64,000 nucleotides of DNA from Druceiella hillmani (GCA_039881145.1 JAYKKI010000032.1:13596501-13660500); one strand, 5' to 3'. Numbered from the stretch's first letter, positions 38,163 through 50,545 are shown. Notes: generated by a model from the sequence alone, not told the origin. Numbers and translations are program-made.

Positions 38163-38358
38163 AATTGATAACATTAATAGAAGAGTTGTTACGAGTTGCT
38201 TTAAGTGATATGCGGCCTAATTAAAATTGATAACATTAATAGAAGAGTTGTTACGAGTTGCTTTAAGTGATATGCGGCCTAATTAAAATTGATAACATTA
38301 ATAGAAGAGTTGTTACGAGTTGTTACGAGTTGCTTTAAGTGATATGCGGCCTAATTAA
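38163..38358. repeat. 62-bp minisatellite, three copies
   Basis: Units start at 38163, 38225 and 38287 with AATTGATAACATTAATAGAA and are virtually identical, so the expansion is recent. The third unit is 72 bp because TTGTTACGAG is duplicated inside it. Confidence 0.95.
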
Positions 38359-38453
38359 AATTATTTATCATTAACAAAATTATTAAAACTTATGGTTAGG
38401 CCGATAATATAATAATTCCATTTACCTTTATTTATTTGGTAAAAAAAAACTTT

Positions 38454-38700
38454 AAATTTCAAAGATGTTAAGTAAAATAAAGCTAGATTATAGTAATCAA
38501 TTATTCATACAGTAATCAATCATTCATTAGATTATAGTAATCAATTATTAAATTTCAAAGATGTTAAGTAAAATAAAGCTAGATTATAGTAATCAATTAT
38601 TCATATAGTAATCAATTATTCATTAGATTATAGTAATCAATTATTAAATTTCAAAGACGTTAAGTAAAATAAAGCTGGATTATAGTAATCAATTAATCAT
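38454..38700. repeat. 96-bp minisatellite, 2.6 copies
   Basis: Units start at 38454, 38550 and 38646 with AAATTTCAAAGAYGTTAAGT and differ by only a few bases. Each contains internal repeats of ATAGTAATCAATTATTCAT, giving a higher-order structure. It lies about 95 bp after the 62-bp array. Confidence 0.95.
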
Positions 38701-38928
38701 AACATAAAGTAATATTTATATTTTTTACTCTTATTTATTATTTACCGATATTTTCAACTTCACTCGCGTGGATTTAGAAATTAAGAACAAACAAAATATT
38801 TGTAAATCTGCAATGTATATCGAAATAAAATACATATTTACTTTATACTCGGTCAGATTCATTTATGTTGAAAAATGAACAGCATTAGGGGTTTTGACGA
38901 TATAACTTGCAATCCTGCAGAATACTTT

Positions 38929-38930
<2 letters not shown>

Positions 38931-38993
<63 letters not shown>
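38931..38993. repeat. (TA)n microsatellite
   Basis: 63 bp of uninterrupted AT dinucleotide. It explains the Tyr-Ile repeat of the plus-strand frame at 38875-39069. Confidence 0.95.
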
Positions 38994-38994
<1 letters not shown>

Positions 38995-39459
38995 TTATAT
39001 TTTCGACAAATATTAGCACGATCTATTGAGAAAAAAATGTTCTCGTTCCTACTCGATTTTCCGGAATAATCGTATGCAACAATTATTCAAGTATTTGCTA
39101 AGTTATTAGGTAAAAATAAAATTGATAATATCACTTGGGATTTAAAAAAAATGAAATACATTAAAAATGTTCATAAAAATTAGCTTGAACTTGTGACTAT
39201 CTTAGTAAATGACTTCTTACAGCAATTCATCAATAAAAGCAACTACAACGAATTGCATAATTCTATTACGATAATAACGAAAGCGTTGTAGAGAGTTTGC
39301 GTTAATAGATCAGTATCAGTAGATTTAGTATCAGTGTGTACAGAAAGCAAGTCCGAGATAAGCCTCGTACAATGTGAAGTTTGCGACAGTACATAACTAT
39401 TGTGATTTCCAAGAAGAACAGCTGGAATAACATAAACTTTACGTAAATGCGTAGAACCG
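38994..39459. other. AT-rich non-coding DNA
   Basis: Includes the 3' half of the 156-codon minus-strand frame described at 39460-39725. No independent feature was supported. Confidence 0.5.
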
Positions 39460-39725
39460 TATATTAAAATAAAATATTTACTATGTAAAGGAAACTGCTT
39501 TAAGCCGGAAGCAGAATACCCACCACCATCGCACCCGGTGTAACAAACGTCTCGCCGTTTTCTCCCGGCAATGGTCCTCTTTTCCGGCGGTGAATACATT
39601 CTCTGAAATACAGCCGTTTTACCGTGCATGCGATAAACGCTACGTTTATTCGTAAATAGGGTAGCGGGAGGCATTACGTAATGAAAAATTACTGTCGACG
39701 GGGTTGTCTTCATCGCTTTGCCTTT
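39460..39725 (-). other. GC/CpG-rich island with the longest open frame of the window (156 codons, 39243-39713)
   Basis: The minus-strand frame runs from ATG at 39713 to 39243. Its first half lies in a CpG-bearing stretch (CCGGCGG, CTCCCGGC, GTCGACGG) that contrasts with the surroundings; its second half lies in ordinary AT-rich DNA. The predicted protein is basic near residues 45-56 (EKRTIAGRKRRD), has scattered Cys, and shows no signal peptide, membrane segment or known domain. Similar CpG-bearing sequence recurs at 40070-40200. I favour a stop-poor island (promoter, untranslated exon or conserved element) over a protein gene, but a lineage-specific gene cannot be excluded. Confidence 0.3.
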
Positions 39726-41217
39726 TCTGTTAGAAGAAAGTGTAATGTATCGTTTGCAACCTTTATTATATATGCTTTTGGCATTTTCACGATTAGAAAG
39801 TTTTAGGTCGTAACTTATTTGTACTTTTTAATGATATGTATGGGGTTGTTATTATGTTTTAATGAATATAATGTTTACCAGCGGTATTCTGTAAATTTAG
39901 ATAAAGAAGTTGTCAGTTACGCATTAGATTTATGCAACCATTTGCATCGAAAGTGCTGTTCTAGCATATAATTATATTGAACACTTTTTTGTCATATGGC
40001 GTTCCATAATCAAATTTTTCTTAGTTTCAATGAACTTGAAATGCCACAATGGTATACGAGCAGGCGGTTCTTTGTGCAGATGTTTGAGGCACGCTGCAAC
40101 TGTACTAACGGAAGACTTGCGGTGGCGGTGCGGGTTGGTCGCCCGTTGACTTTGAAGTCAATCACATCAGCCCCCAAGCCCGTTAACGCCGAATGTTAAA
40201 CACCTGCAGATTATGGAGAGCTTTAGTAGTAACCTCATCGCCTCCAAGTGACAGAGATCTGGAATAAAGTATAGGTTCATCATCTCTCATTAAGAAGTAA
40301 ATATTGGTTGAATTTTAGACATCGAAATATTTTGAACTAAATATTTTGTTAATCCATAATTATGCACTTGTATCGTCAAGAAATTCAATCCCACATGAAA
40401 TGATAATTACTGAATGGCTGTTGTTTCATCGTCAACGTATTAGTACACTAAACATTTTATCGTTACACCAGAGGATTGTTTAAGTCCTTAGCAATTTAAA
40501 CGATTTCATTCAGTTTCTCAAAAATGTAAACCTGTGGAAATTACGTGTAAATGTCGAAAGAAAATTTCATGAAATTCTTGTAGATAAAGATATAGGTGTG
40601 ATTCATGTATGTTTAATATGCAAAGTACTGATATATTCACAAATGCCTTGTACAGAACTAAATTCAAATTCGTAAAATAAATATCGGAACGCTAGTTTAG
40701 ACACAATTACTTAAACTCAAATCATTTTATTCAGAGTGTTAAATGTTATGTCTTAAAAATTTGTCGATATTGCGCTTTTGAGATGTTGTGTTCTTTAAGA
40801 TAATCTGATCTCAACAATCTGCAAATTCTTAACAATGGGTTATGGTTCAACTTTGCTCCACATTGAATTGACCCATTGCACGATATATTGTCGACCGTTG
40901 TATTGTCAATATAGAAGAGGTACTTTACAATATACTGTTAATTCTTGACCACTAATGCTATATTGTTATTGATTAGCAGTGATTAACACTCTCAAATATG
41001 CAACGTTAAATGTTAACGAATGTTATTTATTGTATTGTCAATCATCTATTTCTGATATGTTAGTATCATGACAATATATATTATCTGTAGCATTTAATAT
41101 TGAATCTACCTTGTCATTCTTCAATGCTAAGAAATTTATTTAATTCTATCAAGCTGCCAATATATATCTTAAAATATATAAAATATAAGGTAATCCCTTA
41201 TATGTAAAATGGAAAAT
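39726..41217. other. AT-rich DNA with a second small GC-rich patch at 40070-40200
   Basis: The patch GACTTGCGGTGGCGGTGCGGG...CCCGTTAACGCC lies at the end of a 67-codon frame (39996-40199) with no recognised domain. The rest shows nothing. Confidence 0.4.
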
Positions 41218-41775
41218 AAAGTAAAAGCAATCATATATCCGTGTAAATTTTGAATAAGTTTAGATTAATGAACATTAATGCATGATATGTATAATTACAG
41301 TCAGATAAATTCAGACATATGTATCCTAAGTGGAATGTTAGAACAAGTGTTACTGTATAAGTTTAGTTTTGAATAGGTAATATTTATGAAAATTTATCAT
41401 AATATCTATTACAAATATTCTAATCAGGAAGTAGTATTGATGTAGAGTAGTTATATTGTCATGTTTATACATACATGCAAAATGTAAATTAAAGTAAATG
41501 CAGTCATATATCTGAGTAAATTTTGAATAAGTTTATTTTAATGAACATTAATGGATGATAAGTAAAAGTAAAGTCAGATAAATTCAGATATATGTATCCT
41601 AAGTGGAACGTTCGAAAAGGGGTTACTGTATAAGTTTAGTTTTGGATAGGTAATATAAAAGAAAATTTATCGTAACATCTGTTACAAATATTCTAATCAG
41701 GAAGTAGTACTGATGTTGAGTAGTTATATTGTCATGTTAATACATACTTGTTTTATAATAAGTAAAATGTAAATT
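41218..41775. repeat. 273-bp tandem duplication
   Basis: The block from 41218 (AAAGTAAAAGCAATCATATA) is repeated from 41491 (AAAGTAAATGCAGTCATATA), with long shared runs such as CAAATATTCTAATCAGGAAG and GAGTAGTTATATTGTCATGT. The two copies differ at perhaps one base in ten, plus small indels, so the duplication is not recent. Confidence 0.9.
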
Positions 41776-42149
41776 AGAATCGATATATGAGGTTATCGTG
41801 CATCGATCAGGAAGAATCTAATTAGTAAGGAGTGTTGAAATATTACGCTATGACAATGTCGCTTTTTCTTGTGTAATATTTATAGTTTATGTCAGGGTGT
41901 ATATAATCCTGACTCAGTTCCTGTTCTACTTCCGCTCGGGGGTATAAAGAATTCGCACTGGATATTTGTGTAGATTCCTTATCAAGGAGTATCTCAAGAA
42001 CCACCCACGTGTTTCCACCAACCCAATATTGACTGAACATAGTGCATGGGTATGAACATCGTAAGTAATTAATGTCATATTTTCTTCTTTGTTTTTTTTT
42101 AATTTATAAATTAACAATAAATTTTCACAGCCAGCTAAATCTCGCATCA
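41776..42149. other. AT-rich non-coding DNA
   Basis: Two overlapping minus-strand frames (41843-42040 and 41926-42312) cross it without recognisable domains; the longer lies partly in the Helitron-like repeat downstream. Confidence 0.45.
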
Positions 42150-42540
42150 TATTCAATAATATTTCTACTAATGTAATAAAAGTGAAATCTGGTTTGTTTA
42201 TTTGTATGTGGACCTTTCTTTCACGCATAAACGACCCAATGAATTTCGATGAAATTTTGCTTATAAATAATGCACAAAAAACAAAAACGACAAAAAAATT
42301 ATGCCTATACACGAAAAATTGATAGCTCTGCTAGTAAATTAATTTTTAAAAGTCATTCATAGGTAAATTATTGTACGCATAACTCGCGCATCGCGTCGCG
42401 CTGTACCACATCAAGCATTAAAATCAGGTCTGGCAAATTATATTCAAAATAACACTCCGCACCTACATAACCGGTTCTTTGAAAAAAAAGTTCTTTACGT
42501 TTTCATGATACCACGTGGTTGAAGCCGCGGCTAAAAGTTA
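42150..42540 (+). mobile_element. Eroded Helitron-like non-autonomous repeat
   Basis: Order of segments matches a widespread arthropod repeat. It starts near TCTACTAATGTAATAAAAGTG (usual form TACTAATATTATAAATGCG) and a TTTGTTTATTTGTATG stretch follows. Then come CACGCATAAACGACCCAATG and ATTTCGATGAAATTTTGC. The end is GTGGTTGAAGCCGCGGCTAAAAG, resembling the GGACGAAGCCGCGGGC...CTAGT hairpin terminus. The GC-rich AGCCGCGGCT near the end is the hairpin position of Helitron 3' ends, but the final CTAG is not preserved. Assignment rests on remembered family architecture and needs a library search. Confidence 0.5.
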
Positions 42541-44478
42541 ATTGTTGAATAAATGTGTATTTACCGAAAGTGTTCGCATGTATGTATTTGCGTAAGGGAT
42601 TTGTGAATTTTGGTATTAAGTTTATTTTGTAAGCAAAAATCTTAATTGTGTAGTTAGAAATTAAGTTAAATACTCTTTATGTCAGAAGCAAATAATGAAA
42701 ACATGTTAATAGACATTTTCCTTAAATCGTCATGGTAAGAAAATTATATTTTTTATACGAGGAAAAGCGTATTGTCATCGTAAAAGGAAATTTCGTTAAT
42801 TGTTTTTTTAATTTTTTAGCAGTGCCTCAAGCGGATTTTCTTTTTCACTTCAAGGTAGTTCGGTTGGATCGTGCGATGTGTTATAAAATTGAAATTTATA
42901 GTTGTTTGGGCATTCTATTTTAATTGTCAAGTTCGTATGTGTAATCCATCTATATGCACTACGAAGGTAAATTAGAGAGTAATGACCAGCTTTTACATTG
43001 ATCTAAGATGTCGATGTATACCTCATTATATTGCGAATATTTTTCTTTTATAAGCACAACATGGAGGCATATATTTTCTTTAAATGAGGCAATAGACCCA
43101 CAGTAGTTTAATTTTGTCTTCGAGAGAAAAGGGCATCATTTATTAGAAAAAGTTTTAATTGGTGAGGCTCACCAATCTAGATAAAATGGTTACTCACGAA
43201 GAGACAATTGAAAATGATATTTTACTGTAGTATTTTGGATATTTATGGATTAATAAAAAAAAAGTACGCGGGTCACAAGCAGAAAATTGACTTTGTTCTG
43301 TTATGGCAATATATTGTACAGCTATAGAAAATACTTAAGTTTTGGGGTTGCGGACATTATACATTTCGCCTTTCGGTTACAAAAACATACTGAGTAAGTA
43401 AGAAGTAGAAATCCCGTCATGTATTTTCCATTTATTTAATACAAATGAGCGATTTTCGTAACTTGCAATTTTAAATTAATTTAACTTTTCAATTATTTGA
43501 AAGGCCATTTAATTTCATTGTATGAAATTCAAATAAACAAAGTTTATATTAATCTAGATGTACCCTTTTTGAAAAATATACGAAATAAAGAAATTTTTTG
43601 CTTCTTTTTTAATTGAATATTAAGATTAAAACATTTATGTGTAAAATAGATAATATTACTTTACCTTTGTTTGTTTAAAAGTTTAAGACAGTTTTTTTTG
43701 TTGGTACTTCTAAATATATCAATTTATGACAAATATGTAAATTATATATAAAATAAACGTGTCTAAACTATTATCAATTTGTTTGCTAAATGAATAGTAC
43801 GCTACTGAAATGGAACAAACAAATCACGCATGCTAACAGAGGTTCAAACAAACAACGCTTTGCGTCAAGCAAATAGCGCGTGATGCCCTTTAAATGTTGT
43901 CGCCGATTTCATGCCCATTGATCAAAATCGGGATACGATTGATTGCTACGAGTATATTTTCCTCAAAAAGGACGAACGTTTTACGTCTTACGTTTCTGCC
44001 TTTTCGAATAAAATATTACGCAGTTTAGTAGTTTGAACAACGTTCTTATATTTCGTTTGATGTGATCGTTTTGTTTCAAGATTCTTTTATATAACATGAG
44101 GTAAAAAGCAATGAGTAAATTTGAATAGAATTTTTACTTATATTACTGACCGAGAGCTGAGGCTAACAAATAAGAAGAAATATTACCAAAATATGGCAAT
44201 TTCCACAACAAATATTTAACCCTACTAACACTTTCGTTGGACCTTTTGGTATAAGGGCTCGAACTTGTAGTATAGAAGGCAAAGTTTCAAACGTCGTTTT
44301 CTGTCAGAATACCATTATTTGCATTTTTATAAATTTTACCTAATTTGAGTTTGGATGAAAATTACTTATTTACTGGTAGCTAATAATCCAAATTGGTCTG
44401 CAATTATAATTCTGTGTATACTTATTTCGTATCCGGAGTTCACCATTCGAAATCCGTATTGCAAATTTGGATGCTTAA
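42541..44478. other. AT-rich non-coding DNA, nothing recognised
   Basis: The frame at 42732-42923 has no domain. No repeat was seen over about 1.9 kb. Confidence 0.5.
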
Positions 44479-44548
44479 CTTCCTAGCAACTGGAGTAAAT
44501 GCTACGACAAAGTGAACTGTTTCCAGCAGCTGGAGTAAATGCTACGCA
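44479..44548. repeat. 40-bp tandem duplication
   Basis: CTGGAGTAAATGCTACG occurs at 44490-44506 and 44530-44546, each preceded by a related CAGC/TAGCA stretch. Confidence 0.8.
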
Positions 44549-46104
44549 TGATATTGATGCACAAAAGTGACTAACTTTTAGATTGTTGATAGAATTCTAG
44601 TTAAACGATCTTAATTACCATTTATCTCTTTAATTTCAGTATCTACTCATGAATACAACACTACAAATTAAATGTGTTAAAATTTACGATTATTTCAATG
44701 CATATTCGTTAATTGCTAATTAGCTGAATATTTAAATTGACAGCTTCGATAGATAAAATTAGAAAGTTGCAAACTTTACGTTTCAAGAATTATTCCACTG
44801 CAGGTTTTCTGAACCGTTTTTATTCAGCTTAATAACCGCGTCAAAGGAAACTGGCAAAAGTCAATGTAATGATAAATACGACGAATGAAATATCTTGTTT
44901 TTTTTATGAGTAGTCATATATAATAATAGTTTGTAAAAGTATCATTTCAATTCTTTAAACCAGCAAGATGAAGTAAAATACAGATTTTGTCTCTTTGTAT
45001 CTTACCATGGAATCTTACCATGGAATCCATGGAATTCGCAGGGGCAATTATCGAGAACAGCCACACAAAACTAGAAAAGAACAGAAAAGATATTCATTTT
45101 GACAACAACAAAACTAATGAAAATGACAGATAAGCTTAAGCAATGGCTACAAATTTAAAAAAAGAATCGGTATTGATTATTTTATGTGATCGTTTCAATA
45201 AAGTTTTTATATACCCGCTAAATTTTTATTGTTATTTTTAATACTTATACACCCTTTTTGATACATTAAAAATATAACACATGCGCCTTTATGAAGTTAT
45301 CTTTTTGTCACTTTTTATTTTCTTGGTTTGTTTTTACGATTATTTATAGAAACCATATATATAAGACATAGCTTTATTTGTTATGGTGCATTTGGGCAGA
45401 AAGTACAGTTCTTGGCGAAATTAATATTTATCTAGTACCAAATCAGCATTAACCTGATGTCAAATTATTAATAAATACTTTTTTCAAAATAAAAACAAAA
45501 TGAGGAAGATGTTATTAATATGGATGTTCATTGTTTTGTTTTAGAATACTTCTACGTATACGCGTATGTTCCATTATATTATCTATTGAGAGGCACATAA
45601 ATTAGGTTTCAAATATATCGCGCAATAAATTTTTATTCTTCTAAACGGGTGGCTTTTCATCCTCTGTACACTAGGAGAATGCATGATTTTCTTTTTAATG
45701 ATTTTCTGGTTTTAAAAAAATTCTGAGATTGTTTTTTTTAACTGAAAAAGACCTTTAATTAACCTTAATGGCATCAATCTAACTTCTTTCAAAGTTCTCT
45801 TAACAATTTTTGTACTGATGGTCCCATGTCTCACTTCCTGCAAATGACTCCTTTTTCCTATTTCTTAATGACTAAGTGACGATAAAATTACCTTTACGTC
45901 TCTTGTATTGTCTAGTTTACCGGTAATATTTTACTCTAAAATCGTGAAATCTTTAACATTCGATCAAGGTTTGATTTAGCAAAATCTATTTCAATTACGT
46001 CATAATCTTGTCATGGAACAAAATAAAAAGAAATAGATACTTGTACATTGTAAGATAATATTTAGTAAAATATTCCGTTAAACATAAATAAATAAAAAAA
46101 AGAA
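44549..46104. other. AT-rich non-coding DNA
   Basis: Nothing was supported except CTTACCATGGAAT directly repeated at 45001 and 45014, followed by a third CCATGGAAT. Confidence 0.5.

Positions 46105-46150
<46 letters not shown>
46105..46150. repeat. (TA)n microsatellite
   Basis: About 46 bp of AT dinucleotide with one ATAC interruption, continuing into a looser TTTA/TATA stretch to about 46180. Confidence 0.9.
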
Positions 46151-46154
<4 letters not shown>

Positions 46155-46344
46155 TTATTTATATACATATATTATATAGCGATCGTGCAGTTTATAGCAA
46201 AAATAATTTAAATAATTCAGAAAAAAAACAGTAAGGGCTACAACAGAAATGTAAAGTTATATTTTCTGTGAGTTCCAAATCTTATTACAAGTATAAGTTT
46301 CGAAATAATTTGTATTTTGAGAAAATAATTATTTTCATTATATT

Positions 46345-46400
46345 ATTTATTTATTTCGTCATAGACTTGGGAAGTCAAGTCTATGACGAAATAAATAAAT
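46345..46400. repeat. Perfect 25-bp hairpin, 6-nt loop
   Basis: 46345-46369 and 46376-46400 are exact inverses (core TCGTCATAGACTTG/CAAGTCTATGACGA) around GGAAGT. No mismatch in 25 bp indicates a very recent event or constraint. Confidence 0.95.
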
Positions 46401-46750
46401 CTTTCATTATGTATTATACTAAATAGACCAAGGAGAAGTTCCTAAGTTTTGGAATCTGCTATCAGTGTCTTTGATGTTTTAAAACACAATCAGATCATGT
46501 TTTTTCTCTAAATCGTGCGTTAGATATAATAGAATATAATATTACAGCCACTCTTGGAAAACTATTGCCATTAGTTACATTATTTTCATACTTTTTGTAT
46601 GATACTTGATCCTCGACGTTCAAGGAACGATTCAGTTTTATAAATTATAAATTGACTGGACGTATAAGATAAACAAAAACTTACGACAGTTTTATTATTT
46701 TAAATTGAAATTGTATTCATATGAAAAATCCTTATTTATTATAGCTATGA

Positions 46751-47043
46751 TATAGAAACAAAGACAATAATTCCATGTTATAATATATTTAAAAAACCGT
46801 ATTAAGTTCACAAAGTTAATAAAAATATTAAAATATCGTTACAAAATATAAGGGTTAAAAAATTTACATACATCAAATTGGTCAACAATTTGATGTATGT
46901 AAATTGTTTAATATATATTTTATTATATAATATATATTTAATTATATTTTGTAATGATATTTTAAGCTTTTTATTAACTTTCTGAACTTAATACGATTTT
47001 TTTAAATATATTATAACATGGAATTATTGTCTTTGTCTCTATA
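46751..47043. mobile_element. Foldback element, two nested inverted repeats
   Basis: The outer arms 46751-46853 and about 46937-47043 are inverses over roughly 100 bp with only scattered mismatches (TATAGAAACAAAGACAATAA at one end, inverse ending GTCTCTATA at the other). The centre is a perfect 19-bp hairpin (46861-46879 and 46887-46905, loop GGTCAAC). There is no open frame. Ends TATAG...CTATA leave open a TA target site, as in Tc1/mariner-type MITEs, but no longer duplication is visible. Confidence 0.85.
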
Positions 47044-47172
47044 GTCTGACTGGTATACCAAAATAGACGGTAGTGAGGCTATTATATTATATATCGTGTT
47101 ATTAACATGAACCATGATTGCCGAACAGGTTATTGATTTTATTTTCAATTCTACGATAGTAATGTTTGAAGT

Positions 47173-47220
47173 CTTTTTATTTTAGAACAACGACATTATT
47201 TGTTGTTCTAAAATAAAAAG
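47173..47220. repeat. Perfect 19-bp hairpin, 10-nt loop
   Basis: CTTTTTATTTTAGAACAAC (47173-47191) is exactly inverted at 47202-47220. It lies only 130 bp from the foldback element. Confidence 0.95.
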
Positions 47221-47499
47221 TCTGCTTAATATTTCATTATTAATATTACTTACGATCTGTGAATTGTATATCGATATATGTTGGATATTGTCCATCACGT
47301 AAAAATATTTATGGGCTCAAATGTGAATAATCGCTATATCGCATGATTTATAAGCTGGAATATACAATTTTAAATTTTGTTTTTATTCCTTATTTTATTT
47401 TGTCATTTTCTTGTGGCTTCCCCAAAAAATTGTTACTGAAATTGTTAATTAAAATGTACAAATAATTATATAACTTACTGTATACTGTACAAATAATTG

Positions 47500-47643
47500 T
47501 ATTAAGTGCTTAGTTATATAATAAAAACTGATGTGAATCCAAAAAAACTGACGAAATAAAGAAGACGCGTGAAGTAGAGATGCGCTATTGTATAATTTTT
47601 TTTTTTAAATTGGCAATTTATATACAAACTAACCTTAATAATT
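47500..47643 (+). repeat. Dispersed repeat, copy 1 of 2 (about 144 bp)
   Basis: Begins TATTAAGTG and ends CTAACCTTAATAATT, with GACGCGTGAAGTAGAGATGC and an internal run of about 12 T. A second copy at 51194-51338 has the same limits, orientation and about 95 percent identity by eye. No terminal inverted repeat, poly-A tail or duplication is clear. A short non-autonomous element or a segmental copy are both possible. Confidence 0.85.
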
Positions 47644-47730
47644 ATTTTGACCTTAATAGTTGCTTTTAAATGTTACCTTAACTGTACCTATGTAAAATTA
47701 ACCGCCTTATACATATATCTTATATCTACT

Positions 47731-47734
<4 letters not shown>

Positions 47735-47799
<65 letters not shown>
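47735..47799. repeat. (TA)n microsatellite
   Basis: 65 bp of uninterrupted TA, the cause of the Tyr-Ile repeat in the plus-strand frame 47647-47832. Confidence 0.95.
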
Positions 47800-47801
<2 letters not shown>

Positions 47802-50210
47802 CTATGAATGTGTCCTTCTTTTAACCTTGTAAATAATAATACGTTGCGCAATTATATCTGGTATATCTAAAGTTGATGTTAAATTGTTATATAGCGTTGG
47901 GTTCTAATTAAAATATTAATCAAAGTGAAATGGAATATTAACCTCAGCTCACTGAAATATCCTTTTATTAAAAAAAATAGTTTCAAGTCAAATTTAGTCA
48001 AATTGTTTTCTTTCTCAAATTTTCCTTTCAAGCAATTTAATGAATGAATGATGATTGCTTTTCTTTCTTATGTAATGTTTTTTTTTCTTAAACTTGCCAT
48101 TTTCCTTTGGTTTTCAAATAGAGAAATTTCCTATATCTCAATATTTTTCCAGATATATAGTTTGATGAACCGTGAAATAAATATTTACCTCTTTATTCGA
48201 CGCTCTAATCAGAATTGATCATATTATAGGTAAGCAAAAATAGCACATCTCAATGAAAGCATTACCTGCTTGAGCTATAAAATACGAAGCAATTTAAAAT
48301 AGTTCCACCGGAACATGATCGTATTAGGAAACAAAACCTCAAGAATTGATTTTTCATCACAGGCGTTCTGGACAATATTGTACATAAATTTTAAGTGACA
48401 CGAAATTAACATCTGTGGTAAAAATTTTGATAATTTAGTTTTCTCTTTTTTCTTTTTGACTACTTAATTTTAAATACTAGAGTAAAAAATGGAATAGCTT
48501 AAAATATTTCTTTCGCCAGAGCTTTCACAATCATGATGATTAAGACCACATTCTAAATACTATTTTGTTTATTCTAATAACATCAAAGATTCAAAGGTTT
48601 CTTTTGTTAATTCAAAAATTTGTATTTAAATTATTACGCTTATATGCACGTCATTACGCTCATAGATATTATAACTAACTTATTTTGTAAATAATTCCGA
48701 AAAATTATTTATTTCTGATAATATTAATGTACTTTTATGTAATTTTGTTACTAAATTACCAAAGCTTAATAAATCATGGATAAAGATGTGGAGATTTTTT
48801 TTTACCCTTACGACAGGTAATTATGAAATATCAGTGTCGAAATTTCTCGATTTATAAAGGTCTAAACTTGATATTTAGACAAGAATTACTTTTTTGAAAT
48901 GTAATGTAATTTTTTATATTTATTATTTTATTCTAGGACAGCAAATGGGTTCTGCAGTTATTATTACTGTAAACCTATCATTAAATTTAGACGTTTGTAT
49001 CTCGCTTATTTTTCAATAAATTTTTATATTTTATTTACTACTGATTTTAAATAACCTATATTTAAATGACATTTGACTAAACAGCAACCGCCAATTTAAA
49101 ATTAGTCAACTACTGTATTAATAAATCAGTATTTGGGATTCTTTACGTCTCTTGAAGTTGTTGAAGCAAGTTAAACGACTCAATTTTATCTGGAAGTTCT
49201 AATCAAATGTTAGTATGTAGAATTTGGTCACGTTTTATAAATTGACGGCTGAAAAATTAAAAAAAATGTGGGTAAGATCTCGGCGTAGATTACTTTGAAG
49301 CTTAATATTTCGCAAATGGGGATTAGAAGTGAATAGTGAAGTGGCAATCATTTTTTTAATATATCGTTATATATTAGAGGTTCAGTCTGTAGCACATTCT
49401 TATAAAAAATCATTTATGTAATTACAAAATTGTACGATATATTAAATTATGGCAGATGTTCGAACAGATATGTGAATACTTTGCACGTCATCGAATGATA
49501 ATATAATGTGAAAATAAGTAAGTGAAAAGTATTTAATTTTGGAAAATAATAATAAAAATCTCACTTTAAAAATATTGTTATGTACATGTTTTATTGCCTG
49601 AATGAAAAAAAGTAATTATTGGCTGTCTCGGATTTTAAACTCCTTAGTTTACAAAACTTAAACAGGTTGTTAATAGATGTCGCTGTTTGACATAACTTCT
49701 ATTTAAAAGAATGTTATGCATATTAAATAATTAATCAATGGTATTGTTTACAACATAAACACCTTTGAGAAATAATGTATAGGGAATTAAAAAAATGATT
49801 TTGAGTTGATTTTGAAGTGTTATTTTTCGTCATTAGCGGTAAAGGTAACCTTCAAAATGATAGCTTAATAGTTAGTTTTGATGAAGTAATAAAAGAGATA
49901 TGGCGCACCGACGAAATCGCCTTTTACAAATAATATATAGAGATTACCCTTAATCCTTTATCTTATATTCACACATTTGAAGCAAGAGTTTTATTGTTTA
50001 TAATATACATACATTAAATTTTGTATAATTTCAAAACACCCTTACGATTGTTCAAATAAACATGATTTAATAGAGATTACACCATAAATATTATAAGAAA
50101 AAACTTTGAAAAGCTTTACCTTTGCGACGGTGGACTATTGTTTTGTTTTGATTTATAGTTTTAATTATGAAAATAACATGAAACATCAAACGATGATATC
50201 ACGATAGGGA
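47800..50210. other. AT-rich non-coding DNA, nothing recognised
   Basis: About 2.4 kb without supported open frames or repeats. Confidence 0.5.
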
Positions 50211-50545
50211 GAGAAGAGTGAGACAATATAATATTGCTCTGTCCGATAATTAGAGAAGCGTGATACGACATATTACTGTTCTGTACGGCAATTGGAGAAG
50301 CGTGAGACAATATAATATTGCTCTGTCTGGCAATTAGAGAAGTGTGAGACAATATAATATTGCTCTGTCTGGCAATTGGAGAAGCGTGAGACAATATAAT
50401 ATTGCTTTCTCTGGCAATTAGAGAAGTGTGAGACAAAATAAATTGCTCTGTCCGCTTATTAGAGAAGCTTGAAACAATATAATATTACTACGTTCGACAA
50501 TTAGAGAAGCGTGGGATAATATTTTATTGCTCTGTCCGGCAACTT
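50211..50545. repeat. 42-bp minisatellite, eight copies
   Basis: Units begin GAGAAGYGTGAGACAATATA at 50211, 50253, 50295, 50337, 50379, 50421, 50462 and 50504. The central four or five are nearly identical and the edge units diverge, as usual for arrays that turn over internally. The period is a multiple of three, so the minus strand stays open over 50161-50436 with a 14-residue repeat containing SHxSxIARQSNIIL. It starts inside the array and shows no gene context. Confidence 0.95.

Noticed and set aside
38875..39069. Frame with a Tyr-Ile repeat
   Set aside because: Encoded by the (TA)n tract. The same applies to 47647-47832.
41926..42312. 128-codon minus-strand frame as a gene
   Set aside because: Much of it lies in the Helitron-like repeat read backwards, and it shows no domain.
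50161..50436. Repetitive 91-residue protein on the minus strand
   Set aside because: A 42-bp tandem repeat with a period divisible by three keeps the frame open. No gene context or signal.
50211..50545. CRISPR-like regular repeat
   Set aside because: Units are contiguous with no unique spacers and the genome is eukaryotic; it is a minisatellite.
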